Made by a program: the position numbers and the translations under genes. A stretch of DNA of 43,996 bases from contig JAGOCE010000002.1 of the NCBI GenBank assembly GCA_017998915.1, positions 1-43,996 of the forward strand. The letters are read 5' to 3'. Origin of the DNA: Candidatus Ozemibacteraceae bacterium (GTDB lineage Bacteria; Muiribacteriota; Ozemobacteria; Ozemobacterales; Ozemobacteraceae). Under the pieces are notes generated by a model. The model was not told the origin of the DNA, did not search any database, and saw nothing but the letters and a program-made list of their open reading frames with translations. Positions 1 through 7,652 of this stretch are shown here, one piece after another (position 1 is the stretch's first letter; every line of letters begins with the position of its first letter).

Positions 1-285
1 GCCGCGGATGCCGGCGACAACGCCGGCCTGGGCGTCCCGGGCCGACACGTATTTTCCCAGGGCGGTTTCGAGGCCGCTCATCAGCTCACCCGCCGATCTG
101 ACCGCCGTTTCGGACAGGTTGATGGTGTTGACGACGGCTTCGAGCTCTTTGATCGCCTTCGCCCGCTCGGTTTCGAGGGCCGGAATATCGGCCGCGGCAG
201 GGGAGACGAGACTGAGGCACAGCAGCCCGATCAGCAGGGATGCCGGCCAGGTGAACCGAGAGCAAAAACGCGGGCGGGTGGCCAT
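1..285 (-). CDS. Secreted coiled-coil protein, N-terminal part (runs off the window)
   Basis: This is the first 95 codons of a minus-strand gene that continues past the left edge. The start is ATG at 285, with a GGAGG ribosome binding site at 295-299. The protein opens with a basic stretch (MATRPRFCSRF) and a hydrophobic segment (about residues 14-30, ending SPAAA), which is a classical signal peptide with cleavage after the AAA. The mature part (ETERAKAIKELEAVV and onward) is charged, heptad-like and probably a coiled coil. I do not recognise a family. It lies downstream of btuC but appears to have its own promoter at 573-601 and a leader of about 280 bases, so it is probably not part of the cobamide operon. 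Confidence 0.75.
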   Translation of the reverse strand, partial: MATRPRFCSRFTWPASLLIGLLCLSLVSPAAADIPALETERAKAIKELEAVVNTINLSETAVRSAGELMSGLETALGKYVSARDAQAGVVAGIRG

Positions 286-307
286 GGAATCAACCTCCAT
301 CATCAAA

Positions 308-333
308 GAACCGCGCCTGACAGGGTGCGGTTC
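308..333 (-). terminator. Hairpin before the coiled-coil gene (attenuator or terminator candidate)
   Basis: Inverted arms GAACCGC (308-314) and GCGGTTC (327-333) form a 7-bp stem with a 12-base loop. On the minus strand the stem is followed by only TTTG, then by the GGAGG site of the coiled-coil gene. It could end upstream transcription or control access to that ribosome binding site. The short T run makes efficient termination doubtful. Confidence 0.4.
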
Positions 334-572
334 ATCCGTTTCGGAATCGAGCCACATGCTCGGGGAAGCTTGTTACACACTGAGAACCATTCCGCAGATG
401 GTGTAGACGAAGCAGATGTCGCAGATGAATTCCTGAGGGGAGCGGAAAATGACAACCGGGCCTGGCAGCATCGACTGCCGGCCTGTTTTCGAGCAACTCC
501 GGATGGAAAGCGCCCATCAACCTCTCACATACTGCACGATAGCGAACCGGATGATCGGCTCATTTCGGGAAA

Positions 573-601
573 AAGATAATATGACCCCTGCCGATTGTCA
601 A
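573..601 (-). promoter_or_regulatory. Probable sigma70-type promoter for the coiled-coil gene
   Basis: On the minus strand a perfect TTGACA (601-596) is followed after 17 bases by TATCTT (578-573), a 4 of 6 match to the -10 box. It lies just after the btuC stop codon and points at the coiled-coil gene. Confidence 0.4.
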
Positions 602-633
602 CCGTTCGGACTCGCACCGAGTTGGATGGCGGG

Positions 634-1629
634 TCAGCCGAGCGAGGTGTCCGAGCCGGAGGCGCCAAAGAGGAGCCAGAGGAAGAAAACGCCGCCGATG
701 AGCGAGGTGAGGACGCCGACGGGCATTTCGGAGGGGGCGACGACGGTCCGGGCGACGGTGTCGCAGGTCGAGAGGAAGATGCCGCCCAGGAGAAGAGAGG
801 CGGGAAGCAGCGTTCGGTGGCCGCCGCCGAACCAGAGGCGGCAGCAGTGGGGAATCATCAGGCCCACGAAGCCGATCGGGCCGCAGAGAGCCACGACGAA
901 GGCTTCCAGGGCGCAGGTCACGAGGAAGATCGCGTGGCGGATCTTTTCGACCGGCACGCCGCGGCTTTGGGCGATGTCTTCGCCGACGGCCAGCAGATCG
1001 AGTTCCCAGGCGACGGCCCACAGCAGGAGGCCGCCGAGCAGGGTGACGGGCAGAAGGATGGTGACGGTTTCCCAACCGCTCGACGAGAGGCTTCCCATAA
1101 GGTGTCGCATCATGCGGAAGGCGTCGGTCGCGGTCGAGGCGTAGTGCGAGAACATGATCAGGCTCGAGCAGCAGAAACTGATCGCGACGCCGGCGAGCAG
1201 GAGGCGGGCGTTGGAGACGCCGCCCCGGCCCCAGGCGAGAGCATAGACGGCGGCCACGCAGGCGGCCGCACCGGCGAACGAGGAGAGAATACCACCGAGA
1301 CCGGCCACGCCGGTTTCAGCGCCCCAGCGCATGTAGAGGGCGGCGCCGAGCGAGGCCGCGCCGGAAACGCCGAGGGTGAAGGGCGTCGCGAGAGGATTGC
1401 GGAACATCGCCTGGAAGGCGGCCCCGGCGACGGACAGGGCCGCCCCGGCGAAGAACGCCGTCAGGATGCGGGGCAAGCGAAGTTTCCACAGCAGGACGGC
1501 TCCGGCGTCGGAACCGCCGGGTCGCAGCAGCGCGTCGAACGCGACCGGAACACCCCCGATGAACGGCCCGATCAGCATCGTGGCGACAGCGGCTATCGCA
1601 AGGCAGGGAAGAATGATCCGGCCGTTCAT
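634..1629 (-). CDS. btuC: Corrinoid/iron-siderophore type ABC permease, BtuC-like
   Basis: This 331-residue FecCD-family permease is almost entirely hydrophobic, with about nine or ten membrane segments. Family landmarks are RLPR at residues 51-54, the Q-x3-RNPLA motif near 73-81, and GPIGFVGLMIPH in the C-terminal half, where the coupling helix contacts the ATPase. As a dimer it would move a corrinoid from BtuF across the inner membrane. The ATG at 1629 overlaps the btuD stop (ATGA), so the two are translationally coupled. Sequence alone does not separate BtuC from iron-siderophore FecCD permeases. The cobalamin assignment comes from the operon (cobT, cobS, cbiR, cobU) and its B12 riboswitch. 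It is the last gene of the operon. Confidence 0.87.
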   Translation of the reverse strand: MNGRIILPCLAIAAVATMLIGPFIGGVPVAFDALLRPGGSDAGAVLLWKLRLPRILTAFFAGAALSVAGAAFQAMFRNPLATPFTLGVSGAASLGAALYMRWGAETGVAGLGGILSSFAGAAACVAAVYALAWGRGGVSNARLLLAGVAISFCCSSLIMFSHYASTATDAFRMMRHLMGSLSSSGWETVTILLPVTLLGGLLLWAVAWELDLLAVGEDIAQSRGVPVEKIRHAIFLVTCALEAFVVALCGPIGFVGLMIPHCCRLWFGGGHRTLLPASLLLGGIFLSTCDTVARTVVAPSEMPVGVLTSLIGGVFFLWLLFGASGSDTSLG

Positions 1630-2471
1630 ACACGATCACCTCCGGCCGGTTGGGCGGAACCGTGCAGCGTCACGGGAACGAGCAGGATGCGGCCGGTTCC
1701 CTGGTGCCGGATCGTCTCGAACCCGACGCCGTAGATATTGGCCAGCCGGCCGTCTTCGACGAGCTCCGCCGGGCTGCCGGTGAACGCGACGCGGCCGCCG
1801 GCAAGGGCGATCACGAGGTCCCCTTCCAGCGCGCCGCCGTTCAGGTCGTGGACGACGCTGACAACGGTGCAAGGGCTGCCGGAGCCGTTTCCTTCGAGCC
1901 GGACCCTTTCGAGCAGATCGGCCAGCTCGAGCTGGCGCCGGTAGTCGAGAAACGCGGCCGGCTCGTCGAGGAGCAGGATCGGGGCTTCCTGCGCCAGGGC
2001 GGCCGCCACGAGCACTTTCTGGCGCTCGCCGCCGCTGAGGGTCGACAGGTCGCGGTCGGCGAAACCGGCAATTCCGGCCCGCTCGATGGCCCGCCGGGCC
2101 GAATCGCGGTCGGCCGCATCCGCGGACCCGAACAGGTGACGGCCGTGCGCATACCGGGAAAGCAGCACGAAATCGGCAACGCGGCAGGGCATCGTCTTCT
2201 CGGTCATCTGTGGAACGTAGGCGATCTGCCTCGCGAGCCCGCGCGCGCCGAGCGACGACAAGGACTGGCCATTCACGAGGATCTCGCCGGATGCCGGCTG
2301 CACGAGCCCGGCCAGGGCCTTGAGCAGGGTCGTCTTGCCGGCACCGTTCGGCCCGATGATCGACGTTCTGGCGCCGGATGGTATATCTATAGTTATATCA
2401 TGAAGAACGCGGACCCCGCCCAGGCCGACGTTCAGGTTCACCGCCCGCAGCGCAGGCACCGGAACACTCAT
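1626..2471 (-). CDS. btuD: Corrinoid ABC transporter ATP-binding protein, BtuD-like
   Basis: This 281-residue ABC ATPase has Walker A GPNGAGKT (40-47), a Q-loop region around YVPQMTE (85-91), the signature LSGGE (145-149), Walker B ILLLDE (165-170) and a switch histidine in VVHDLN. It would power import of corrinoids through the BtuC-like permease. The ATG at 2471 overlaps the btuF stop by four bases, and its own stop overlaps the btuC start. Codons for residues 23-31 (the V-L-H-D-I-T-I-D-I stretch, around 2380-2403) are nearly all AT-ending, unlike the rest of the gene. That is one of several such islands in the window. Confidence 0.88.
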   Translation of the reverse strand: MSVPVPALRAVNLNVGLGGVRVLHDITIDIPSGARTSIIGPNGAGKTTLLKALAGLVQPASGEILVNGQSLSSLGARGLARQIAYVPQMTEKTMPCRVADFVLLSRYAHGRHLFGSADAADRDSARRAIERAGIAGFADRDLSTLSGGERQKVLVAAALAQEAPILLLDEPAAFLDYRRQLELADLLERVRLEGNGSGSPCTVVSVVHDLNGGALEGDLVIALAGGRVAFTGSPAELVEDGRLANIYGVGFETIRHQGTGRILLVPVTLHGSAQPAGGDRV

Positions 2472-3448
2472 GGCATCCGCCTCATTTTCACATCGGGCCA
2501 GCTCGCCTCAGGGTGGATGAGCCTGGCCAGCCGTTCGGCGGCCTCGGCGGCGGAGTCGGGGCCCGGAATCGACAGATGGGGCTCGGTGAGGAGGGCGACC
2601 TGGCCGGATGCGACGGCGGTCATTCCCGGAACGGCGGCCCATGCGGCTTTCAGTCCCTCGATGCCGCCGGGTTGGCGGTCGGGGTCGGGAACGAGGTCGA
2701 TGACGACGTCTGGATTCAGGCTCATCAGGCCTTCCTGGGTCACGACGGGATACGCCGTCAGGGCCTTGCCCCGCCAGGCGTTTTCGGCGCCCGCGAGCCG
2801 GAGGAGTTCGTCGTGATACGCGCCGGGCGCAGCGACATATGCCTGCTCGATCCGGCCTCCCGAGACATCGCGGCCGACGGCAAGCAACACCCGCGGCCGC
2901 GGACGGCTTCGGACCGCTTCGGCGACCGCGTCCAGCCGGGACTGGAACCGGGCCGCGGCGGACGCGGCGGCGTCCCGAACCCCGCAGATGTCCCCGATGC
3001 GCCGAACCGCCTTCGGGATGTCGTCGAGAGCGATCTGCCGGATCGAGACGGTCTCGATGCCAAGCCCGGCGAGACGGCGGGCGAGGCTCTGCTGATCCGG
3101 CCCGCACAGAACCAGATCGGGATGCTTCGCGGCGATGGCTTCGACGCTCGGCTCGAGGCAGGTGCCGATCGACGGGATCGTTCGCGCGGCGGGAAGGTGC
3201 TCGCAGAAATCCGTGATTCCGACGAGCCGGTCGCCGAGGCCGAGAACGAACAGCGTCTCGGTCAGGCTCGGCACGAGCGAGACGATACGCCTGGGCGGCG
3301 TGACCGGAATGTCATTTACTACATCATTTGATTTTATATTTTTTTGATTGTTTCCAGCGAGACCCACGCAGGCAGCCCAGAAAAGAGCCGGTATGACGAG
3401 AATCAGGGCACCAAGCCTTATCGATCGCATCGTTCGAAATGTCGTCAT
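2468..3448 (-). CDS. btuF: Corrinoid-binding periplasmic/lipoprotein, BtuF-like
   Basis: This 326-residue substrate-binding protein belongs to the BtuF/FecB helical-backbone class. It has an N-terminal basic stretch and hydrophobic segment ending WAAC at residue 27 (an imperfect lipobox), then a short Asn/Lys-rich linker. The conserved domain start RRIVSLVPSLTETLF lies at about 53-67, and the second hallmark is the PSVEAIAAKHPDLVL segment. It would capture corrinoids for the BtuCD-like transporter. The start ATG at 3448 sits one base from the cobU stop. The linker codons (about 3307-3357 on the plus strand) are strikingly AT-rich, which may reflect a fast-evolving linker. Corrinoid specificity is inferred from the operon and riboswitch. 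Confidence 0.85.
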   Translation of the reverse strand: MTTFRTMRSIRLGALILVIPALFWAACVGLAGNNQKNIKSNDVVNDIPVTPPRRIVSLVPSLTETLFVLGLGDRLVGITDFCEHLPAARTIPSIGTCLEPSVEAIAAKHPDLVLCGPDQQSLARRLAGLGIETVSIRQIALDDIPKAVRRIGDICGVRDAAASAAARFQSRLDAVAEAVRSRPRPRVLLAVGRDVSGGRIEQAYVAAPGAYHDELLRLAGAENAWRGKALTAYPVVTQEGLMSLNPDVVIDLVPDPDRQPGGIEGLKAAWAAVPGMTAVASGQVALLTEPHLSIPGPDSAAEAAERLARLIHPEASWPDVKMRRMP

Positions 3449-3449
3449 G

Positions 3450-3998
3450 TCACAGGTTTCCTGCGGCGGAGATTGCCGGCTTCGCCTGCATGGGGATGCC
3501 GCACACCATGAGGATCACGCGGTCGGCCCTCGACGCGACGGCTCGATTCAGGCCGCCGGCCAAATCGCGGAAACGCCTCGCCATGGGGTTTTCCGGAACG
3601 ATGCCGAACCCGACCTCGTTGGTCACGAAGACCAGGTCGCAAGGCGGCCGTTCGATGAACTCGAGAAGCTCCTGCACGGGGTGATACGAACCCGTGGCCG
3701 GTCCGAGATGGTGCATCAGGTTGCACATCCAGACCGTGAGACAATCGACGACCGCGATCTCGGTTTCGACCGGCAGGCTCCGCAAGGCCCCCGCCAGGTC
3801 GACAGGCGCCTCGATGGTGGGCATGCCGGCGGGCCGTTCCCGGCGGTGTTTCTCGATCCTCTGCCGCATTTCGTCGTCGAACGCCTCGGCTGTCGCCACG
3901 AAAACAGCCGTACCCGGGCACGACTCGAGGGCCATTCGAAGCGCGTGATCGCTCTTGCCGCTGCGGGCGCCGCCCGTGACGAGCGTGATCCTGGCCAT
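3450..3998 (-). CDS. cobU: Adenosylcobinamide kinase / adenosylcobinamide-phosphate guanylyltransferase
   Basis: CobU phosphorylates adenosylcobinamide and then transfers GMP, giving the AdoCbi-GDP that CobS condenses with alpha-ribazole. The 182-residue protein has the P-loop GGARSGKS at 9-16, the guanylylated-histidine region RIEKHRRER (His about 51) and the family motif NEVGFGIVPEN near 127-137. A longer reading frame begins upstream, but ATG at 3998 is preferred. It matches the family start (MARITLVTGG), overlaps the cbiR TGA as TGATG, and follows a GGGGAGG ribosome binding site. It is fourth in the operon, between cbiR and btuF. Confidence 0.93.
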   Translation of the reverse strand: MARITLVTGGARSGKSDHALRMALESCPGTAVFVATAEAFDDEMRQRIEKHRRERPAGMPTIEAPVDLAGALRSLPVETEIAVVDCLTVWMCNLMHHLGPATGSYHPVQELLEFIERPPCDLVFVTNEVGFGIVPENPMARRFRDLAGGLNRAVASRADRVILMVCGIPMQAKPAISAAGNL

Positions 3999-4834
3999 CA
4001 CATCGCCTCCCCACGATCCGGGAGCGACCGGCACAGGCCGCTCATCACCCGCATCGAGTCGTGAAAATCGCTTTCGGAGAATATCTCCATCGTCAGAACG
4101 ACAGGGCCGCGCGGGTTTTGGGCCAGTCCGTCCACGAGATGTGACAAAACGCCCGCATCACAGGCGGCGAGCGATTTGTGGTCCTGGCCATCGATGATGC
4201 CGTGGGCGTGAACGATGCGGGTCCGCACGGCCAGGCGTTCGAAATGAGCCGCGACATCCCGCCCCATCAGCATCAGGTGGCCGATGTCGAGGCAGACGGA
4301 GAGATCGAGCTCCTCGACGACAGGCAGGACGAGATCGAACGGATACTCCAGCGTCTCGGCGCAGAGCCGCCGCGCACCGACCCGTCCGGCAAGCCGTTCG
4401 AGGGCATGCCGATGCCCGTCGAGCCATCGCCGCATGTCGTCCGCGGGCGTCTGGCTGCGCCGGTCTCCGGTGAAATGCACGACGTAGGCGAACGGAGACA
4501 GCGGTTCCATGCGGTCGACGAGGCGCAGACAGCCATCGAGGGACTGGCGGCGAATCTCCGGATCGGGGTGACCAAACGCAACGTCGAGGGGGAGATGAAC
4601 CGTGTAACTCAGCGCGTGCTCTTCGGCGATGTCCGCGAGTTCGCTGACGGCGTCCTGGGAGGGCAGGTTGGAAAACGCGTCCGACTCGAACAGAACGAGT
4701 TCGATGTCGTCGATGCGCGGCGCGAGCCATCGCGCATTCGGGAGTATATCGTCAGGTATAATATACGACGTCGTCCCGAGTCTGAAGCCGAACCGTCCCT
4801 TCAGACAGAGAGTTTCTGCGCGCATATCCGTCAT
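3998..4834 (-). CDS. cbiR: Cobamide-remodelling phosphodiesterase, CbiR-like (AP endonuclease 2 / TIM-barrel superfamily)
   Basis: This 278-residue protein has the xylose isomerase-like TIM-barrel layout. It carries a histidine in the VHLPLD segment, VVHFTGD, the acidic CAETLEYPFD, the metal-site LDIGHLMLMG, VHAHGIIDGQDHKSL, and a late glutamate in LTMEIF. Barrel proteins of this kind in cobamide gene clusters are CbiR enzymes. They cut the lower-ligand nucleotide from imported cobamides so that CobU, CobS and CobT can install a new base. I call it CbiR from fold motifs plus its place between cobS and cobU. A generic sugar-phosphate epimerase is the alternative. The ATG at 4834 overlaps the cobS stop (ATGA). 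The long upstream reading frame is an artefact of the cobS antiphase. It contains an AT-rich codon island at about 4743-4770. Confidence 0.77.
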   Translation of the reverse strand: MTDMRAETLCLKGRFGFRLGTTSYIIPDDILPNARWLAPRIDDIELVLFESDAFSNLPSQDAVSELADIAEEHALSYTVHLPLDVAFGHPDPEIRRQSLDGCLRLVDRMEPLSPFAYVVHFTGDRRSQTPADDMRRWLDGHRHALERLAGRVGARRLCAETLEYPFDLVLPVVEELDLSVCLDIGHLMLMGRDVAAHFERLAVRTRIVHAHGIIDGQDHKSLAACDAGVLSHLVDGLAQNPRGPVVLTMEIFSESDFHDSMRVMSGLCRSLPDRGEAM

Positions 4835-5066
4835 CCGCACACCCTCCCGTCCGAGAAGTTCCAGGCGACGACGACCAGGACGAGAGTTTCGCCGAGTTCG
4901 CTCAGTGCCCCGAGGGTATCGCCGGTCATGCCGCCGATGGTGGTGCGGCAGGCGCGCGCCCACCAGGCGAGCAGCAGGGAAACGGCAGCGATGAGCGTCA
5001 AGGCAGCCTTCCAGCCGAGCACGAGGCCGGCAAGCACGGATATAATCGCGCACGATATTATACCTG
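4753..5066. repeat. Exact 12-mer in opposite orientation inside cbiR and cobS
   Basis: CAGGTATAATAT occurs on the plus strand at 4753-4764 (inside cbiR) and on the minus strand at 5066-5055 (inside cobS). Both copies sit in AT-rich codon islands of GC-rich genes. Only the two 12-base ends are repeated, not the DNA between them. The copies contain a perfect TATAAT but have no clear -35 partner. Confidence 0.6.
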
Positions 5067-5601
5067 TATACATTGATCGATGTGGGAGAAAAACGGAGGC
5101 CAAGCCGCCCTCGGGGCGGGCATACGGCATCCAGGTCAGTCCCACCACCTGGAGAACGCGACCGAACGCCGGAGCGAGCAGGAGCGCCCCCATCCGCGCG
5201 CCGCACGACGTCAATTCCGCGATCGCCGCCGCCTTCAGACCGAGAATCAGCGCCAGCGCGAGGACGCCCATCGTTCCGATACGGCTGTCGCGCATGATCT
5301 CGAGAATCCTGTCGGGGGTTCGCGAGCTGAAAAAACCGTCGGCCGTGTCGGCAAGGCCGTCCAGGTGCAATCCGCCGCTCAGAACCGCCAACATCGCGAC
5401 CGCAAGAGCCGCGCGGAGGTTCCAGGGCAGTCCGGCCTTCCACGCCGTGAGATCGACGATCGCAACGAGCCCACCGACGGCGAGACCGACGAACGGGAAC
5501 CACGACGAGGATCGCCCGATCTCGTCCGATGTGAACGCGGCAGACACGGGGAGTGTCGTGAGGAACTGGACTGCCGCGAGAAATGTCCTGATGCCGCTCA
5601 T
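4831..5601 (-). CDS. cobS: Adenosylcobinamide-GDP ribazoletransferase (cobalamin-5'-phosphate synthase)
   Basis: CobS is an integral membrane enzyme that joins AdoCbi-GDP to alpha-ribazole (or its 5'-phosphate) in the last steps of the nucleotide loop pathway. The 256-residue protein is strongly hydrophobic and carries the family motif GGLHLDGLADTADGF at 76-90, then MRDSRIGTMG, and GMTGDTLGA near the C terminus. The ATG at 5601 is chosen because AAGGAA lies six bases upstream and the product begins MSGIRTFLAAVQFLTTLPV, as in the family. A TTG further up (5631) gives an unlikely extension. It follows cobT by 26 bases and overlaps cbiR. An AT-rich codon island lies at 5040-5073. Confidence 0.92.
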   Translation of the reverse strand: MSGIRTFLAAVQFLTTLPVSAAFTSDEIGRSSSWFPFVGLAVGGLVAIVDLTAWKAGLPWNLRAALAVAMLAVLSGGLHLDGLADTADGFFSSRTPDRILEIMRDSRIGTMGVLALALILGLKAAAIAELTSCGARMGALLLAPAFGRVLQVVGLTWMPYARPEGGLASVFLPHRSMYTGIISCAIISVLAGLVLGWKAALTLIAAVSLLLAWWARACRTTIGGMTGDTLGALSELGETLVLVVVAWNFSDGRVCG

Positions 5602-5627
5602 CGTATTTCCTTGATCGGCTGGCGCGT

Positions 5628-6716
5628 TCAACAGATGCAGGAGTTCGCGGCCGTGGCCACGCCGGCTTCGTCGAAGCTCGCCACCTCGGTCAGGACAGCC
5701 CGGGCAGCGAGAACGAGGGGCATCGCGAGAGCCGCGCCCGTCCCTTCGCCAAGCCGCAGGCCTAGGTCGAGAAGCGGCTCGAGACGGAGTTTTTCGAGGG
5801 CAAGGATGTGGCCGGGCTCGACGCTTCTGTGCGCAGCGATCATGTAGTCGCTCGCTTCGGGCGCGAGTGCCTGGGCCAGCAGAGCGGCTGCGGTGGTGAT
5901 GAACCCATCGACCAGCACGGGCTTTTTCGCGGCAGCGGCGCCCAGGATGAGGCCTGCGAGGCCGCCGATCTCGAAACCTCCTACGGCCGCCAGCACGCCG
6001 ACGGGATCTGATGGATCGGGGACGTGCAGGTCGAGGGCAGCCTGAATGACCGAGATCTTACGGCGAAGCCCGGTATCGTCGACGCCTGTTCCACGACCGG
6101 TCACGCGCTCGGGGAGCTCGTTGCAAAAGACGGCCGTGATCGCGCTGCTGGGCGTGGTGTTGCCGATTCCCATCTCGCCGAGGCCGAACAGGTCGTAGTC
6201 GGGCGCCAGGCGGCCGGCCAGGGCGATGCCGGCTTCCAGGCTCGCGACGGCCTGTTCCCGCGTCATGGCCGTCGTTTTCGCCAGGTTGGCCGTTCCCTTC
6301 GCGATCGGGCTGGAGATGATACGACCCGCGGCGGCAAGGTCGGACACGTCGCCGGCCACCCCCATGTCGACGACCAGCACGTCGGTGTCGACGACCCCGG
6401 CCACGGCGTTGATGCCGGCCCCCTTCGCAATGAAGTTGCGCATCATCTGAACCGTGACCTCTGACGGATAGGGGCTGACCCCTTCGGCCGTCACACCGTG
6501 ATCGCCGGCCATGACGACGACGGCACGCCTGTCGAGACGCGGGGTTAGCGAGCGGGTCATGCCCGCGACGTCGAGCGCCAGGTCCATGACGCGGCCCATG
6601 GCCCATGTCGGCATCGTGAGGTTCGAAAGCCGCTCTCGCGCGCGGGCGCGCCAAGTTTCGTCGGCGGGGGTGATGGCGGCGATCGTCGCCGGAAGTGCAA
6701 AAGATAGCGCAGTCAT
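5628..6716 (-). CDS. cobT: Nicotinate-nucleotide-dimethylbenzimidazole phosphoribosyltransferase
   Basis: CobT moves phosphoribose from nicotinate mononucleotide to a lower-ligand base (dimethylbenzimidazole or analogue), making alpha-ribazole phosphate for CobS. The 362-residue protein has the conserved block MAGDHGVTAEGVSPYPSEVT (69-88), GEMGIGNTTPSSA, and the catalytic glutamate motif EGTGAALA (Glu about 324). The ATG at 6716 is preferred over an upstream in-frame ATG at 6827. It is preceded by AAGGAG at ideal spacing, and the upstream extension would read through the B12 riboswitch. It is the first gene of the operon and is directly under riboswitch control. Confidence 0.94.
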   Translation of the reverse strand: MTALSFALPATIAAITPADETWRARARERLSNLTMPTWAMGRVMDLALDVAGMTRSLTPRLDRRAVVVMAGDHGVTAEGVSPYPSEVTVQMMRNFIAKGAGINAVAGVVDTDVLVVDMGVAGDVSDLAAAGRIISSPIAKGTANLAKTTAMTREQAVASLEAGIALAGRLAPDYDLFGLGEMGIGNTTPSSAITAVFCNELPERVTGRGTGVDDTGLRRKISVIQAALDLHVPDPSDPVGVLAAVGGFEIGGLAGLILGAAAAKKPVLVDGFITTAAALLAQALAPEASDYMIAAHRSVEPGHILALEKLRLEPLLDLGLRLGEGTGAALAMPLVLAARAVLTEVASFDEAGVATAANSCIC

Positions 6717-6756
6717 ACTGCCGTCTCCTTGTCGCGAAGGCATGATCCGTTCGTTC

Positions 6757-6898
6757 GGCGGGGCAACGTCTTCTGGCTTCCGGATCGTTCTTTCGCCGCG
6801 CCTTCCCATCTTTTCAGACAGTGGCATGATGCGGCGGTCGTCCCCGGCTACAGCGACGGACTCGCAACGGCATTCGACCGTTTTCCGTTCTCCCCAGC
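6757..6898 (-). ncRNA. Cobalamin riboswitch
   Basis: The minus-strand leader of cobT carries cobalamin-aptamer landmarks in order: TTGCGAGTCC and GTCGCTGTAGCC, then GCCACTGT, GGGAAGGCG, and the B12 box AGCCAGAAGACGTTGCC (6778-6762). It starts within a few bases of the predicted transcription start and ends about 45 bases before the cobT ATG. I see no clear terminator after the B12 box, so control of the cobT ribosome binding site is likely. Adenosylcobalamin or a related corrinoid would repress the whole import, remodelling and salvage operon. Confidence 0.88.
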
Positions 6899-6901
6899 CA
6901 C

Positions 6902-6930
6902 CTTGTACCCCTTTTCCGCCCTCGTGTCAA
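6902..6930 (-). promoter_or_regulatory. Promoter of the cobamide operon
   Basis: TTGACA (6930-6925) and TACAAG (6907-6902, 4 of 6) are separated by exactly 17 bases on the minus strand. The predicted start, near 6895, coincides with the 5' edge of the cobalamin riboswitch. Confidence 0.65.
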
Positions 6931-6953
6931 CCGGGTCGGGAAAAGGGAAAGTC

Positions 6954-6985
6954 AGAAGTTTGAAAGGGTGGTGCTTCAACCTTCT
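6954..6985 (-). terminator. Terminator of the iron-type ABC transporter operon
   Basis: Arms AGAAGTTTGAA (6954-6964) and TTCAACCTTCT (6975-6985) form an 11-bp stem with one mismatch. On the minus strand the stem is followed by GACTTTCCCTTTT. It lies just after the stop of the ABC ATPase gene and before the cobamide promoter. Confidence 0.5.
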
Positions 6986-6989
6986 AACG

Positions 6990-7652
6990 TCACACATTCG
7001 CCTTCGGCTCGATTCGCCCGGCATCGAGACGAAGGCGAAAGCTTGAAGGGAGGAGCGCGGATTCATGGGAAACGATGAGAAGCGTCGCGCCGGTTGCTGT
7101 GTGCCAGTCCCGGATAACAGCCGCGACGAGGTGCTGGGAGTCTTCATCGAGATGGGCGAACGGTTCGTCGAGGAGCAGAAGTGCCGGAATTGCGGCCAGG
7201 GTGCGTATCAAAGCGGCACGACGGGATTCCCCGCCAGAAAGGTCTCCGGGAAACCGGTTCCACAGGGTTGAGATTCCGAGCCGGTCACCGAATTCCCTGA
7301 TCAGTTCTTCGGGAAGGCGGTTCGGCGCGGCTTCCGCAACCATGCGGACCTGCTCCGCGATCGTCAGGTGCGGCCATAGGGCATCGCCCTGGAACAGCAT
7401 CCCGACGTTTCGCAACCAGGGCGGGACGATCCGACCGGGTGATGACATGTCGGAATCGCCAATCCTGATCGTGCCGGAATCCGGAGCATCGAAACCGCCA
7501 ATGAGCCTGAGCAACGTGCTTTTTCCGCAGCCTGACGCCCCGAACAGCACGGCCGCCGTGCCCGCGTCGATGTTCAGCCGCAGTTCATCGAGAACAGGGC
7601 GTCCATTGAACCTCTTCGTGACGCCTGTTACGACGAGCGATCCGTCTCTCAT
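6990..7652 (-). CDS. ABC transporter ATP-binding protein, Fe(III)/thiamine/spermidine type
   Basis: This 220-residue ATPase has Walker A GASGCGKS (38-45), a Q-loop in GMLFQGDALWPHLT (84-97, typical of iron/polyamine importers), the signature LSGGE (138-142), Walker B ALLLLDEP and switch histidine VSHES. It energises the permease encoded immediately upstream; the ATG at 7652 overlaps the permease stop (ATGA). It is shorter than FbpC/AfuC proteins (about 340-350 residues) because it lacks the C-terminal TOBE regulatory domain. The longer reading frame starting at 7877 lies within the permease and is not real. It is the last gene of the operon. Confidence 0.85.
   Translation of the reverse strand: MRDGSLVVTGVTKRFNGRPVLDELRLNIDAGTAAVLFGASGCGKSTLLRLIGGFDAPDSGTIRIGDSDMSSPGRIVPPWLRNVGMLFQGDALWPHLTIAEQVRMVAEAAPNRLPEELIREFGDRLGISTLWNRFPGDLSGGESRRAALIRTLAAIPALLLLDEPFAHLDEDSQHLVAAVIRDWHTATGATLLIVSHESALLPSSFRLRLDAGRIEPKANV

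Larger units (their letters stand above)
286..633 (-). other. Long intergenic leader before the coiled-coil gene
   Basis: This stretch holds no convincing gene. On the minus strand it contains a sigma70-like promoter at its right end and a hairpin just before the ribosome binding site of the next gene. A short hairpin (GGCAG/CTGCC) lies near 465-480. A 32-codon reading frame beginning MLPGPVV and ending at TAA near 375 is present but has no ribosome binding site. I could not match the leader to a known riboswitch class. Confidence 0.4.

Noticed and set aside
375-470. 32-codon minus-strand peptide MLPGPVV in the leader
   Set aside because: It has no ribosome binding site and no recognisable features beyond a short hydrophobic run.
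595-1734. Long plus-strand reading frame across btuC
   Set aside because: It is antisense to a clear FecCD permease; the product is low-complexity Glu/Gly/Arg sequence typical of the reverse of GC-rich genes.
3998-5503. 501-codon minus-strand frame as one gene
   Set aside because: The first part is antiphase to cobS and Arg-rich; only the part from ATG 4834 is a recognisable protein.
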